DNA of 64,000 nt from Cryptomeria japonica (taxonomy: Eukaryota > Streptophyta > Pinopsida > Cupressales > Cupressaceae), in the NCBI RefSeq assembly GCF_030272615.1, contig NC_081411.1:182798977-182862976 (forward strand), read 5' to 3'. Below the pieces are notes generated by a model. That model did not search any database. It saw only the letters and a list, made by a program, of their open reading frames with translations, and was not told the origin of the DNA. Shown here piece after piece: positions 12,439 through 24,480 of the stretch (the first letter of the stretch is position 1; every line of letters begins with the position of its first letter). Both the position numbers and the translations under genes were made by a program.

Positions 12439-13823
12439 AATAGACTGAGTGACCTTTGTCCTATGCTGCAAATGTTTTGATGTGGTCTGATTTGCTAAAA
12501 CAATGACTCTACCTCTAACACTGCCTGGAGACTAAATCCTTCCCAGCGTCCAACCCTAACTGTGTATACTAGCTAGAATGGCACGACTGACTACAGGGAC
12601 AACAAGATTGATGACAACCACCAATGGATATTCTGATTTTCTATTGTGTTCCTCCAAATTCGCCCTACAAACTAGATTTCTTAGTTTTCTCCTCTGAAAA
12701 AGGCCCTTCTTCTTTTTCCAATCTCAGATATGCAGAAAATTCAATCCACAAAGGGGTGGGATTTCATCCATCACTTGACTTATCCAAGAGCCTACATTCT
12801 TGAACACGACAATTGTTGAAGAACTCACATGCAGAGATCTATCATCAAAACTCATAAATTAAAATACCTGGAATGAGTAAAAATGGCTCCCAACCTCTAC
12901 TTTATTCATCTCAATTTTCGCTCCTAAAAGAGTTCAATATTTTCCCTCCTCACTTTGCTTGAACTTCATTTATTTTAATAACTTAGGTAAAGTTTATTAA
13001 CTTAGGCAAAGTTTATTAAAAAATCATCCTCCAAAATGGATCCATGAGGGGTTTTATTCATCAACAAGGGGCCAAAAAATATTAAGCTACAACTTATGAG
13101 TTGCAATGTCTATGGAAGAAGGCCTTAGGACTTTATTTTAATTTTATAATAATCACAAGTGATTACATTTTTCACTTAATTAATAATTTATTAAAATGAA
13201 ACTTAAGAAATAATTAATTTATTTCCAATTTATTCAAACTTGCTTGTCTGGACTCTGTTTCAAGTTCTGTCTAAAGACACTTGTCCACTAATGTCACCTG
13301 TCCATTGTTAGCTAACTGGTAGTGCCCTCCTAATATGTAGAATCCCTCCTAAAAAATAGGAACTATGGGCCACATTTTGGTTGCTCTTTCTTTGTTTTTC
13401 TATCAAGCAATTAAATCATGTCAATATTATTTTTCTTTGGTTTCATTTCTGTTGAAGAAGACATCTAAGTTATGATGTGTGGGCTAACCCCCTTTATTTT
13501 TCCTCTTTGGCTTGATCTTTTTCGGAGATGACTATGTTTTGCTCCCTCATTGCCTACCACAATATTATCATCCTATGTTTTTCTCCGTAATGGAAAAGAT
13601 TGAACCCATCATTCAAATTTAATATCTCTTTCTCATTGAAACAAAGAAACCAAGATATTTCATGCATACACAAATTTTTTGTTTCATAAAATGACTAAGA
13701 ATCTTAATGAGATGTGGAAGACCTGAAACCTCTCCACATGATACACCCTTGAATTGATTGTTATTCCATGAGAGTGTGCCTATATATATCTTCAAATAAT
13801 CTTTGGTGAGGTGATAGTCGAAT

Positions 13824-14009
13824 CTACATGATTCCTCTATCAACGTCATTATGCAAGTTGGAAATAATATTTACCACCATTATTAACATGCACATTGCTC
13901 TTGTTGGAAACATTTCATCTGGATTTCTTTGTTTGAAAAATGCCCACTTTCCATAGAAAACTCTCAGCTCTTCATTACAGTTGTTGTTCATCACCATGGA
14001 ATTAACCAA
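13824..14009 (-). other. LTR-borne open frame conserved between copies (copy 1)
   Basis: Sense-strand frame of 61 codons in the U3 part of LTR1. It contains GKWAFFKQR, EMFPTRAMCMLIMVVNIISN and DVDRGIM, and it recurs in LTR2 and LTR3. In LTR1 it ends at a TAG where the sister copies read TGG (W). I do not recognise the product; it may be a captured host fragment or simply sequence shared by descent. Confidence 0.3.
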
Positions 14010-14340
14010 TATTTCTAAAATGTAATTCTTTTATTTGTGTTTTGATTAGGACAATTAGAATATTTTTAATTTTTAATTTAAAATAATATATATAAATAAT
14101 AATTTAAATATTTAAGGTAAAATATTTATTTTATCTTAAAAAATCATTTTAAATCCAAGTGAAATTGTTATACTTTTATTCTTATTTAAGTTTTAATAGA
14201 AATAAAAAAATATAATATAATACATCTGCTAATAAAATAATATAGTATTTATAAATTAAAATAATATTTAAATAATATAATTTATAAACAAAAATATTAG
14301 GATCATTTTTTATATCATTTTCACAAGTACCTAATTTTTG

Positions 14341-14527
14341 TAAGAGAAGAGCCAAACAATTATATAGTCATTTATTTAGTCATTTTTATTTGTGTGATCT
14401 CACCCGATGACCAAATTAGTCATTTATTTAGTCATTCATAGCTTTTTTGTTAGCAATTACTAAAATTTGGTCTCGTGACTAAAATTTTTGGTCATGTATT
14501 CATTTATTGGCCATATTTCTACTAGTG
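14341..14527 (-). mobile_element. CACTA-like transposon terminus inside LTR1 (also in LTR2, LTR3)
   Basis: Read on the minus strand from 14527 the sequence begins CACTAGTAGAAATATGGCC and continues with repeated ATGACTAAATAAATGACTA and GACCAAATTTTAGT words. Plant CACTA elements start with CACTA plus G/C-A-AGAAA and have subterminal repeats, so this resembles one end. The partner end is uncertain: a CACTATTATCATC word about 1 kb away in LTR2 (near 21735) is only a weak candidate. Equivalent ends are at 22726 and 30902, so any insertion predates array formation. Confidence 0.45.
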
Positions 14528-14577
14528 ATATGAATGTGAAAAAACAATATTGCAAAGAAAGAGAAATATCTCCAATA

Positions 14578-14591
14578 GATTCCCCCTAAGA
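14578..14591 (-). promoter_or_regulatory. polypurine tract of unit A1
   Basis: On the minus strand the bases just before the LTR read CTTAGGGGGAATC, a purine run suited to priming plus-strand DNA synthesis. Unit A3 keeps the same run at about 30953-30965; in A2 it is degenerate (22777-22790). Confidence 0.65.
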
Positions 14592-14828
14592 TCAAGCAGA
14601 TAAAGTAGTTTTTCACATGCTTCTCTCCCCCTTTGATAGCAATGCCAAAGATCTCAAAGTAGAAAACCAAACTCACTCTCCCACATAGATAAGAAAGTCA
14701 TAATTCTCTCCCCCTAAAACATATAACCAATCCAACAAAATAATCCACCAAAGGAACAACACCAAACCATCAACCCGGATAGAAGGATAAGGCTCTGAGA
14801 TCCACCGGATTGATGCATCTCAATGCAT

Positions 14829-15332
14829 TTAGTTCTCATCAAGAGGGGTAGATACCCCTAACTTGTCTCTCAAATAGACAAATTTATCTGTAGGCAAAGG
14901 CTTAGTGAAAATATTAGCAATATGTTCCTTTGTAGATACATACTTCAGTTGAACTTCCTCTACACTAACTTTTTTTCTCGGGAAATGATATTTAATTGAT
15001 ACATGTTTAGTCTTTGAACATTGCATTAAATTGCTTGACATGTTAATAGCACTCGAATTATTACAATCTATGATGGTAGGATCATCATAGATAACTCAAA
15101 TATCCTTCAACATTTGCTTCATCGAAACTACTTGAGTGCAGCTACCAACAACAACAATGTACTCAGCTTCAGCAGTAGATAAGGACATTAAATCTTGTTT
15201 CTTTCTTGCCCATGAAACCAATTTCTTACCCAAAAATAATGCACCACCATAGGTACTCTTCCAGTCATCAACATCACCAACCCAATCAGCATCAGTGTAA
15301 GAACATAAGATGAATTTATCATTCCTCGGATA
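14829..15332 (-). pseudogene. A1 RNase H domain of copia polyprotein
   Basis: Degrades the RNA strand during reverse transcription. The minus-strand frames read WKSTYGGALFLGKKLVSWAR, SLSTAEAEY with its acidic residue, and the C-terminal block TKHVSIKYHFPRKKV...STKEHIANIFTKPLPTDKF, ending at a stop near 14829. These are the standard copia RNase H landmarks. In-frame stops (for example where the metal-binding CDN motif reads CNN after a DNA change) show it is inactive. It directly precedes the 3' non-coding stretch and the polypurine tract. Confidence 0.8.
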
Positions 15333-16290
15333 CTACAAACCATAATCTACAATCCCCTTCAAATATTTAAATATTCTCTTCATCACAATGACATAACTCT
15401 CTTTCGAATCATCTCGGTATCTAGCAGCCATGTACACAACATGCATAATGTCAGGCCTAGTTTGAGTAAGATATAACAATCCACCAAGCATAGATCTGTA
15501 CAAAATCTTATTAGCTTTCGAAGATTCATCACTTTTAGATAATTTGCAGCTAGTCACCATAGGAGTTCCAACCAGTTTGGAGTCACCCAACCCAAAATTC
15601 TTCAATAATTCCTTCACATATTTAGTTTGAGATATAAAAATAGCTTTTCTAGTCTATGAAATCTACAAACCTAAAAAAAATACATTTTTCCTATCATAGA
15701 CATCTCAAATTCTTTCTACATATCACTAGCAAAATTCATACTCAAGTTATCATCTCCTCTAAAGATAATATCATCAAAAAAGACTTCAATAATTAAGATG
15801 TTATCATTATCAATATTAACGTATAGAATACTATCAGCAGTACATTTATTAAATCCCAATTTCAACAAATATTTATCCAATCTAGCATACAAGGCTCTAA
15901 GGGGCTTGTTTCAATCCATAAAGAGCTTTCTTCAGTTTGTACACCATGTCTCCATCATCTGATAATAAAATTCCATTAGGTTGCTCAATGTAGACTTCTT
16001 CCTCAAGATCACCATTCAAAAAGGCAGATTTGACATCCATTTGATATACCTTAAAATATTTATAGGCAACATATACAAGCAACCGTGCAATAGATCCAAG
16101 TGTAGCTACTAGAGCAAAAGTATCCTATTAATAAATCCCTTCTTTCTATGAATATTTTTTGCATACTTGTCTTTCTTTATTTCTAACTACTTCATTTCCT
16201 TCATTCAATTTATTCTTGAATACCCATTTAGCATCAATAACATTCTTATCTTTAGGTCTAGGGACAAGTTCCCATGTGTTATTCTTCTCA
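15333..16290 (-). pseudogene. A1 reverse transcriptase domain (RVT_2)
   Basis: Copies element RNA into DNA. The frame at 15897-16082 reads KVYQMDVKSAFLNGDLEEEV and KKALYGLKQAP, the RVT_2 signature including the first catalytic aspartate (QMDV). Near 15765-15800 the polymerase motif reads EVFFDDIIF, i.e. F-F-D-D where B and A3 have F-V-D-D. The 15333-15617 frame carries the connection segment (LLKNFGLGDSKLVGTPM, SMLGGLLYLTQTRPDI). Several stops separate these frames, so no enzyme could be made. Confidence 0.8.
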
Positions 16291-16679
16291 ATCTAATCTA
16301 ATTATTCTTACATAGCTCTCATCCAATTTTTATCTTTCTAAGCTTCAACAACATCTTTAGGTTCATTTTTAGAAATCAAACATACCTCTTAAGAAATTAT
16401 CCTTCTTCTAGGCATCACACCTTTATTTTTATCTCCAATAATCTGATTTTCTGAATGATTCAATCTTACATACCTCATAGTCTTCTAATTGTTCTTATTT
16501 TCAGGTTCCTACACCTCTCCATTGACAACAACAACATCTGGATTAACAGTCTCTTCTGGAACATTCTACTTCAATTCCTCAGTTTTGAATAGGTGTTATA
16601 CCAATGTCCTGACCATCATCATATCCACTTACTTTGATCTCTTTTCCAAGGGTCTCATCAACCTTCACATTTTCACTCT

Positions 16680-17277
16680 CTATTATCTTTCTTTGTCTCT
16701 ACATTCCTTCATCACTCCTTGCATCAAAATTTCATATATCTTCATCTCTCTTGATATAACACTTGCTACCAAATATTTTGAAATATCTTACAGTATCAAT
16801 ATGACCAAACCATAGCTCATAAGGAGTCTTAACGGTATCACAATTTTATGTGAATTAGTTGAATGTGTAAACAACAGTGCTAATAACTTCTCTCTAGTAG
16901 ATCTTCAGAACATTCCCTTTGGTTCTTGGAGTAGATAATTGTCTTCTAATCCCATGCTTCTCACATAGTGAATAAAACTCACTAGAATAAAATTATCCTC
17001 TTCTGTCAAATCTTAGACATTTCACCTTCAATCCTATCTCAGTCTCAACATTTGCTTTGAATATCTAGAACTTGTCTAATGCTTCAGATTTCTCCTTCAA
17101 AAAGACAACCCACATCATCCTAGAATAACCATTAATTAGCGGCATGAAATAATTGTCACCTTGCACATTTCTAACATTTCTAGGTCCACATAGGTCAATA
17201 TGCACAAGATCTAGCTAACCATCAGATGTATATTGTTTTCTCTTGAAAGAAATTCTTGTTTGCTTACCCAATTGACA
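16680..17277 (-). pseudogene. A1 integrase core, with internal deletion
   Basis: Integrase joins cDNA to the chromosome. Readable parts are LDLVHIDLCGP (first catalytic D), YSRMMWVVFLKEKSEALDKF, KVKCLRFDRRG (second D), and HGIRRQLSTPRT. At about 16912 a deletion of roughly 65 bases, relative to A2 (25093-25155), removes the segment that carries the catalytic glutamate (VERK). Stops are also present, for example after RRG. The C-terminal piece RYFKIFGSKCYIKRDEDI is near 16750. Confidence 0.75.
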
Positions 17278-17769
17278 TTATTTACATACTAGATTAGTAG
17301 GCTTAACAATTTTAGGCAAATCTCTAATAGCTTGAGTAGAACTGATCGTAATCATTGAATCACAGTTAACATAACACATTCTCCTATACCATAACCAACT
17401 TTCATCAATATGACCAATCAAGCAACGTCTCTCATCAGCATCCAAATGAAAGATATTACCTTCTTTTTTAGTTCCAGATGCAATCTCTTTACCAGAGGCA
17501 TTTAGGATCTTGCATTTACCATTCTTGAATTGTAAATCATAACATTTATCAACCATCTATCCAACACTCAAAAGATTATGCTTCAAACCTTTAACATACA
17601 AGACATCATTAATATTATTCTTACCATCAAAGGAAATAGAGCCTCTACCATAGATCACACAACATTTGTCATCTCCAAATCTTACTATTCTGCCATTATA
17701 GCTTTCCATACTCATGATTTTTCTTTTATCAGTAGTCATATGATTTGAAAAACCACTGTCAATTACCCA
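17278..17769 (-). pseudogene. A1 protease / GAG-pre-integrase region
   Basis: Frame 17557-17739 plus the preceding codons gives WVIDSGFSNHMTTDKRKIMS, the copia aspartic-protease site (D-S-G), followed by IVRFGDDKCCVIYGRGSISF and GLKHNLLSVG. A TAG (shared with A2 and A3) separates this from 17278-17556, which holds the integrase zinc-binding start (DESWLWYRRMCYVN; the second expected His is Y). One more stop replaces the E of CKECQLGK. Confidence 0.75.
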
Positions 17770-18918
17770 TTAATTTTTTTCTTCAACTTTAGCAGCTAAA
17801 TCTTTCTCCTCAATAGTGTTGCTAGTGGAATCACCAAGTACCGATCCATGTTCATTGATAGCAATAAACACAACTTTGTCTCCTTCTGATTCTTTATTTG
17901 TTAAACCTTCATCAATAGCATAATAGAAGTTCTTCTTATTCTTATACTTTTGGTTAGACTTGTAAGCCCTATCATACTTCTCATGCTTCTGAGGTCTATC
18001 ATTTCTATCACACTTATCAAATTTATCATTCATATCATATTTAGACATTCTCTCCAGGCATCTAGAAGCAAAATATCCTATCTTATTACAACAGATACAT
18101 TTCAGAGGCAATTTCATATCATACTTATCGGCTCCTTTAGACAATCTCTAGGAAATCAATGCTTCAAACTCATCTAGTTCTCTTTCTTGCTCTTCCATCT
18201 CTCTTATCTCATTTTCATAACTGGATATTTGGCATTCTTCAGGATCATACTTCTTCTTTCTGGATATAGATTCTCTAAATGTTGTCTTAGACTTTCCATG
18301 TGATTCACCAAATTTTCTCATCTCAAATGCAGAAATCTTTCCAACTAGTATATCTCTTGTTATAGTACTTACACTCCAAATCCTATCAATACCAACTACC
18401 TTATGTTTGTAAGCAAGGAGAAAATATCTCATCACCTTAGCAACAATTTCATCTTCTTCAAGGGTTCCACCAACACATTTGATACCTAGGTCATGATCAT
18501 TCACCTTAGACATGAAAGTGTTTATGTTGTCATCTTCTCCTATCCTCAACATCTCATACTTCCCTTTCAAGCTCTAGAACTTAGCAACTTTCACTAATTT
18601 ATCTCGTTCATACAGGGTCTCAAGATTCTCCCAGATCTCATATGTGGTGTAAAGTCCCATTACATTTGTCATCTCTGAGTCAATCAATTCACTCAGCAAT
18701 GCTTTCTTATCTCTAATATTATTTTCAGCTTCCTTGATCTCATCAGCAATAACTGTTCCATTCTAAGGAACATAATAGACATTCATAGTAATCTTCCAAT
18801 AATATTCTCCAAGACATCTTAAGTGCACCTCCATCCAGTTCTTCTATATAGCATAGTTACTACCATCAAATCTTAGACTCTTCTTCTTAAAGATAACAGT
18901 TCCACTTCCAGTTGCCAT
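17770..18918 (-). pseudogene. A1 Gag (UBN2-type) with zinc knuckle
   Basis: Gag packages element RNA. The start at 18918 reads MATGSGTVIFKKKSLRFDG, just inside the primer-binding site, and matches the start of A3. The body (18148-18570) has KGKYEMLRIGEDDNINTFMS and GGTLEEDEIVAKVMR, the UBN2 pattern. The knuckle at about 18070-18105 reads CICCNKIGYFASRC, C-x2-C-x4-Y-x4-C with the usual His replaced by Tyr. Stops: YAI*KN (TGG in A2), VP*NG (CAG in A2), KF*SLKG and IS*RL (both shared with A2 and A3). Confidence 0.8.
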
Positions 18919-18956
18919 CACATATCACCTCACGCAGTTAAGATTCTTTGTGAGCA

Positions 18957-18975
18957 TCTAGCTTTGATAGTAATT
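18957..18975 (-). other. primer-binding site of unit A1 (degenerate)
   Basis: Minus strand next to the LTR reads TTACTATCAAAGCTAG, resembling the plant initiator-Met tRNA complement TGGTATCAGAGC. It marks 18976 as a genuine 5' LTR edge. Confidence 0.65.
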
Positions 18976-21900
18976 GTTAGAAATAACAATGAAGGAAAAC
19001 TACTCGAGGGGGGTGAGTCTGATGATATGATGAAAAAAAAAGGATCTTGTCAGCTACTTAGAAGGGCGGGGTGAATCAGTAGATAGAAAAAATGATAAAA
19101 CTTCACCAATGTCATAATCAATCTCTCAAAGTAAACTTAGAACTATCAATGCAATTGTTAGGTTGCACAACTAATGGGTCCTCTCCCCTATCCTCTTAGA
19201 ATTTGGTTCACCATCAATCTTTGGTGTGATCAATAGAGAATCTATACTAACCACCAACAAAATAAAACAACGAAATGTTGCACCAAAGAAAGACAAGAAA
19301 GCCCAACACAAGAGCTAGAGAGAAAAATGTTGTGCCAATGAAAGGAAATAGCCAACCCACAACAACGAAAGAACAAAAAAGGACACAATTTTGTTATAAA
19401 TCTTATACCCATTTTATTTTCAAATATAATATTAATATAGATTTGAGAATGTTTTCAATGGGATATTGTCAATTGTTGGAAAAAAAATTTAGGATGTCAA
19501 GTAGCTATTAATTTTTAATGGGAATCCTCTTCATGGGTATGGACTCAATAGCGAGATTCTTGCAAAATATGAAAGCTTAGAAATTCAACAGAGACATCCA
19601 ATAGATGGTAGAAACATTTTAAACCATTCCATGGTATCTTATTGAGATGGAGTTAAAAGAAGGGCATGTTCATGCTAAACTACCTTTAGAATGGCCATAA
19701 TGAAAGAAAAAGAAAATTTTGTTTTCAAGTGAAAACAAAGTGGTCAGTAATGGTTATGCATATTACAAATACAAACCTTACAATATGTAAATTATTTACA
19801 TACTAGAACAGGTCATTTTTTATGTTTTAGGATTATATTTGTACAACATACAAAATAGTGAAAAATGTAATACAAACACTCAACTCACAAGCCATAACCA
19901 TCCAGAAAACAATCTGATTCTTTTGGTTATTAGGGTTAAGGTCATTTTGTTCACTTAGAATCCTTTGTCTTTCCTAAGCTCCTTCCAATCTCAAAACCTC
20001 ATCTCATTGTTTTGCCATCTTTTCTTTTTCCCTGCAAGCACGTCTTCATTTTGAGAGAGGGCGTCATCTCTCTATTTTTGTAGAGCATTTATTTTCTTGG
20101 CTCTGAATCTCTAAACCCATTATGTAACTATCTTTGGTTGTCTTATGACTGAGAGTTCTGATATTTTCACTAAGTCTTTTTCTAAGTTTTGATTTTTGCA
20201 AAGTTTTGATATTTTTTTGTGGTTTTGTAATTTGTTAGGATTTGTTGAACTTAAAATAGAAACTATGAATAGTGCTGAAAATAACTTTAGTATTTTACTG
20301 TTAACAATCAGACTACAGTAACCTAACTTTGGTGCTAGATAATCTATTAGATACTGATTTTATTTCAAATTACAAGAAAAACAAAAGGAACCCGTACTAG
20401 GAAATTCAATGCTGACCTTATGGAGGTTTTACAATTAATTTGTTGCTGAACTGGGTAAGATGACTATTGTTGAACTAGGCAAGATGACTGTTGTTGATGA
20501 TATGTTTGACTTGAGTGTTATTATTGCTAAAAACCCTCTCTTTTGGGCACTAAACTACCTCCTTAGCCTCCCACATCCAATCTTGGTGTTGTGTGACTGT
20601 TGTGGAGGGTGAAAATAGACTAAGTGACCTTTGTCCTATGCTGCAAATGTTTTGATGTGGTTTGATTTGCTAAAATAATAGCTCTACCTTTAACACTTCC
20701 TGGAGACTAAATCTTTCCTAGCATCAAACCCTAACTTTGTATGCTAGCTAGAATGGTATGACTGGCTACAGGGACAAAAAGATTGATGACAACCACCAAT
20801 GGATATTATGATTTTCTATGGTGTTCATTCAAATTTTCCCTACAAACCAAATTTATTGGTTTTATCCTCTAAAAGAAACCATTCTTCTTTTTCCAATCTT
20901 AGATGTGTTAAAACTTTGATCCACAAAGGGGTGGGATTTCATCCATTACTTGACTTCTCCAAGAGGCTGCGTTCTTGAACACCACACTTGTTGAAGAACT
21001 CACATGTAGAGATCCATCATCAAAACTCATAAATTAAAATACCTCGAATGAATGAAAAATGGCCCCCAACCTCTCCTTTATTCATCTCAATTTTCGCTCC
21101 AAAAAGAGTTCAAGATTTTCCCTCCTCACTTTGCTTGAACTTGATTTATTTTAATAACTCAGGTAAAGTTTATTAATTTAGGCAAAGTTTATTAATAAAT
21201 CATCCTCCAAAGTGGGTCCATGAGGGGTTTTATTCATCAACAAGGTGCCAAAAAATATTAAGCTACAAATTATGAGTTGCAATGTCTAGGGAAGAGGGCC
21301 TTAGGACTTTATTTTAATTTTATAATAATCACAAGTGATTACATTTTTCACTTAATTAATAATTTATTAAAATCAAACTTAAGAAATAATTATTTTATTT
21401 CCAATTTATTCCAACTTGCTTGTCTAGATTCTGATTCAAGTTCTATCTGAAGACACTTGTCCACTGATGTCACCTATCCATTGTCAGCTAACTGGTAGTG
21501 CCATCCTAAAATGTAGGATCCCTCCTATAAAATAGGAACTATGGGCCACATTTTGTTGTTTTTTCTTTTTTTTTTGCTATCAAGCAATTAAATCATGTCA
21601 ATATTATTCTCCTTTGGTTGCATTTCTAGTGAAGAAGACATCTAAGTTGTGATGTGTGGGTTAAACCCCTTTATTTTTCCTCTTTGGCTTGATCTTTTCA
21701 GAGATGATTATGTTTTTCTCCCTCATTATGTACTACACTATTATCATCTTATTACTATGTTTTTCTCAGTAATGGAAAAGCTTGAACCCATCATTTAGAT
21801 TTAATATCTATTTCTCACTGAAACAAAGAAAGCAAGAAATTTCATGCATACACAAATTTTCCTTTTCATAAAATGACAAAGAAGCTTAATGGGATGTGGA

Positions 21901-22776
21901 AGACCTGAAACCTCTCCACATGATACACCCTTGGATTGATTGTTTAACTGCTTGTAAACTCAGAATTCCATGAAGGTTTGCCTATATATATCTTGAAATA
22001 ATTGTTGGTGAAGTCATAGTCGAATCCACATGATTCCTCTATCAACGTCCTTATGCAAGTTGAAATTAATATTTACCACCATAATTAACATGCACATTGC
22101 TCTTGTTGGAAACATTTCATTTGGAGTTCTTTGTTTGCAAAATGCCCACTTTCCATTGAAAACTCCTAGCTTTTCATTAGAGTTGTTGTTCATCACCATG
22201 GAATTAAACAATATTTCTAAAATGTAATTTTTCAATTTATGTTTTAATTAAGACAATTAGAATATTCTTAATTTTTAATTTAAGATAATATATAAAGTAT
22301 AATTTCAATATTTAAGGTAAAATATTTATTTTATCTTTAAAAAAAGTTATAAATCCAAGTGAAAATGTTATACTTTTATCTTATTAAATTTTTAATAGAA
22401 ATAAAAAAATATAATATAATACATCTGCTAAAAAAATAATATAGTTTTTATAAATTAAAATAATATTTAAATAATATAATTTACAAAACAAATATTAGGA
22501 TCACTTTTTTATATCATTTCCACAAGTACCTAATATTTTTAAGAGAAGAGCCAAACAATTATATAGTCATTTATTTACTTATTTTTATTTGTGTGATCTC
22601 ATCCGATGACCAAATTAGTCATTTATTTTGTCATTCATAGCTTTTTTGTTAACAATTACTAAAATTTGGTCTCATGACTAAAACTTTTGGGCATGTACTC
22701 ATTTATTGGCCATATTTCTACTAGTGACATGAATGTAAAAAAAAATTAATGCAAAGAAAGAAAAATATCTCCAACA
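18976..22776 (-). repeat. family A LTR copy 2 (5' LTR of A1 and 3' LTR of A2)
   Basis: About 3.80 kb, from TGTTAG at 18976 to CCAACA at 22776. It serves both neighbouring units, with a primer-binding site on its left side and a polypurine tract on its right. It lacks the foldback element: the empty site reads GAGGGTGAAAATAGAC near 20606. In its low-coordinate 400 bases it matches LTR4 (ACTCGAGGGG, ACTTAGAAGGGCGGGGTGAA) rather than LTR1 or LTR3. Confidence 0.85.
22014..22235 (-). other. LTR-borne open frame conserved between copies (copy 2)
   Basis: Counterpart of the frame at 13824-14009: NEKLGVFNGKWAFCKQRTPN, EMFPTRAMCMLIMVVNI and DVDRGIMWIRL. Unknown product. Confidence 0.3.
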
Positions 22777-22959
22777 GACTCCCTGTAAGATGAAGCAAAT
22801 AAAGCAGTTTTTCACATGCTTCTCTCCCCCTTTGATACCAATGCCAAAGATCTCAAAATAGAAAACCAAACTACTCCACCAAAGGAACAACACCAACTCA
22901 TCAACCTAGATAGAATGATAAGGCTATGAAATCCACCGGATTGATGCATCTAAATGCAT

Positions 22960-23391
22960 TTAGTTCTCATCAGGAGGGGTAGATACCCCTAACTTGTCTC
23001 TCAAATAGACAAATTTATCTGCAAGTAAAGGCTTAGTGAAAATGTTAGCAATGTGTTCCTTTGTAGGTACATACTTCATCTTAACTTCCTCTAAACTGAC
23101 TTTTTCTCTCAAAAAATGATATTTAATTGATACATGTTTAGTCTTTGAATGTTGAACTAAATTCTTTGACATGTTAATAGCACTGGAATTATCACAATTT
23201 TTTATGGTAGGATCATCCTAGATAACTCTAATATCCTTCAACATTTGCTTCATCCAAACTACCTGAGTGGAGCTACCAACAATATCAATGTACTCAGATT
23301 CAACAGTAGATAAGGACACTAAATATTGTTTCTTTCTAGCCCATGAAACCAATTTCTTGCCCAAAAAGAATGCACCACCAAAGGTACTCTT
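22960..23391 (-). pseudogene. A2 RNase H domain
   Basis: The minus-strand frame 22960-23172 gives QHSKTKHVSIKYHFLREKV and TKEHIANIFTKPLLADKF, the copia RNase H C-terminal block. The more N-terminal part reads FGGAFFLGKKLVSWARKKQ and STVESEYIDIV with interruptions, so the active-site acid region is partly kept but the frame is broken. Confidence 0.75.
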
Positions 23392-24480
23392 TCATTCATC
23401 AACATCACTAGCCGAATCAGCATCAGTGTAAGAACATAATATGAAATCATCATTCCTCGGATTCCACAAACCATAATCCACAGTCCTATTCAAATATTTG
23501 AATATTCTCTTCACCGCCATGACATAACTCTCTTTCGGATCAGCTTGATATCTAACAACCATGCACACAACATGCATAATGTCAGACCTATTTTGAGTAA
23601 GATATAATAGTCTACCAACCATAGATCTGTACAAACTCTTATTATCTTTCAGAGATTCATCATTTTTAGATAATTTGCAACCAACCACCATAGGAGTTCC
23701 AACTGGTTTGGAGTCACCCAACCCAAACTTCTTCAATAATTCCTTCACATATTTAGTTTGAGATATAAAAATACCTTTTCGAGTCTATGAAATATACAAA
23801 CCTAAGAAACAATTCATTTCTCCTATCATAGACATCTCAAATTCTTTCTACATATCACTGGCAAAATTCATACTCAAGTTATCATCTCCTCCAAATATAA
23901 TATTATCAAAAAATACTTTAACAATTAAGATGATATCGTTATCAATTTTAAAGTATAGATTACTATCAACAGTACCTTTATTAAATCCCAATTTCAACAA
24001 ATATTTATCCAATCTAGCATATCAGGCTCTAGGGTCTTGTTTCAATCAATAAAGAGATTTCTTTAGTTTATACACCATGTCTCCATCATCTGGTAATGAA
24101 AATACATTAGGTTGCTCAATGTAGACTTCTTCCTCAAGTTCACAATTCAAAAAGGTAGATTTGGCATCCATTTGATATACCTTAAAATATTAATAGGCAG
24201 CATATGCAAGCAATAGTCCAACAGCTCCAAGTATAGCTACCAGATCAATAGTCTCCTATTAATCAATCTCTTCTTTCTGTGAATATTTTTTCCATACCAG
24301 TCTTTCTTTTTTTCTAACTACTTCATCAGTTTCATTCAATTTATTCCTGAATACCTATTTAGTATCAATAATATTCTTATCTTTAGGTCTAGGGACAAGA
24401 TCCCATGTGTTATTCTTATCAATCTGATCTAATTCTTCTTACATAGCTCTCATCCATTTTTTTATCTTTGTAAGCTTCAA
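23392..24480 (-). pseudogene. A2 reverse transcriptase domain (RVT_2)
   Basis: Frame 23392-23748 carries the connection segment (LLKKFGLGDSKPVGTPMVV, SLYRSMVGRLLYLTQNRSDI, YTDAD at its end). Upstream, interrupted frames read KVYQMDAKSTFLNCELEEEV (near 24130-24190) and a polymerase motif FFDNIIFGGD (near 23900), where the second Asp of the D-D pair has become Asn. A TGA stands where the conserved R-A-W-Y tryptophan should be; A3 has the same change. Confidence 0.75.

Larger units (their letters stand above)
8960..14577 (-). repeat. family A LTR copy 1 (3' LTR of unit A1), with nested foldback element
   Basis: The LTR reads TGTTGG at 8960 and ends CCAATA at 14577, where sister copies end CCAACA, giving imperfect 6-bp terminal inverted repeats. 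Without the 1.86-kb insertion at 10572-12429 its length is about 3.75 kb, very long for copia. The low-coordinate 150 bases (U5 end) hold a G-run followed by TGAAT and a stretch shared with family B. The high-coordinate end (U3 in element orientation) carries a CACTA-like terminus at 14527. It is closest to LTR copy 3. Confidence 0.85.
14578..18975 (-). mobile_element. copia unit A1 internal region (gag-pol, dead)
   Basis: A 4.4-kb copia internal region in the order Gag, zinc knuckle, protease, integrase, reverse transcriptase, RNase H on the minus strand. It has many stops and frameshifts, and a deletion of about 65 bases in integrase. It is closest to unit A3 throughout. The parts are listed separately. 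Confidence 0.85.

Noticed and set aside
16489-16815. 108-codon plus-strand frame
   Set aside because: Antisense to the A1 integrase-RT linker; Ser/Thr/Leu-rich composition is the reverse of charged polyprotein sequence.
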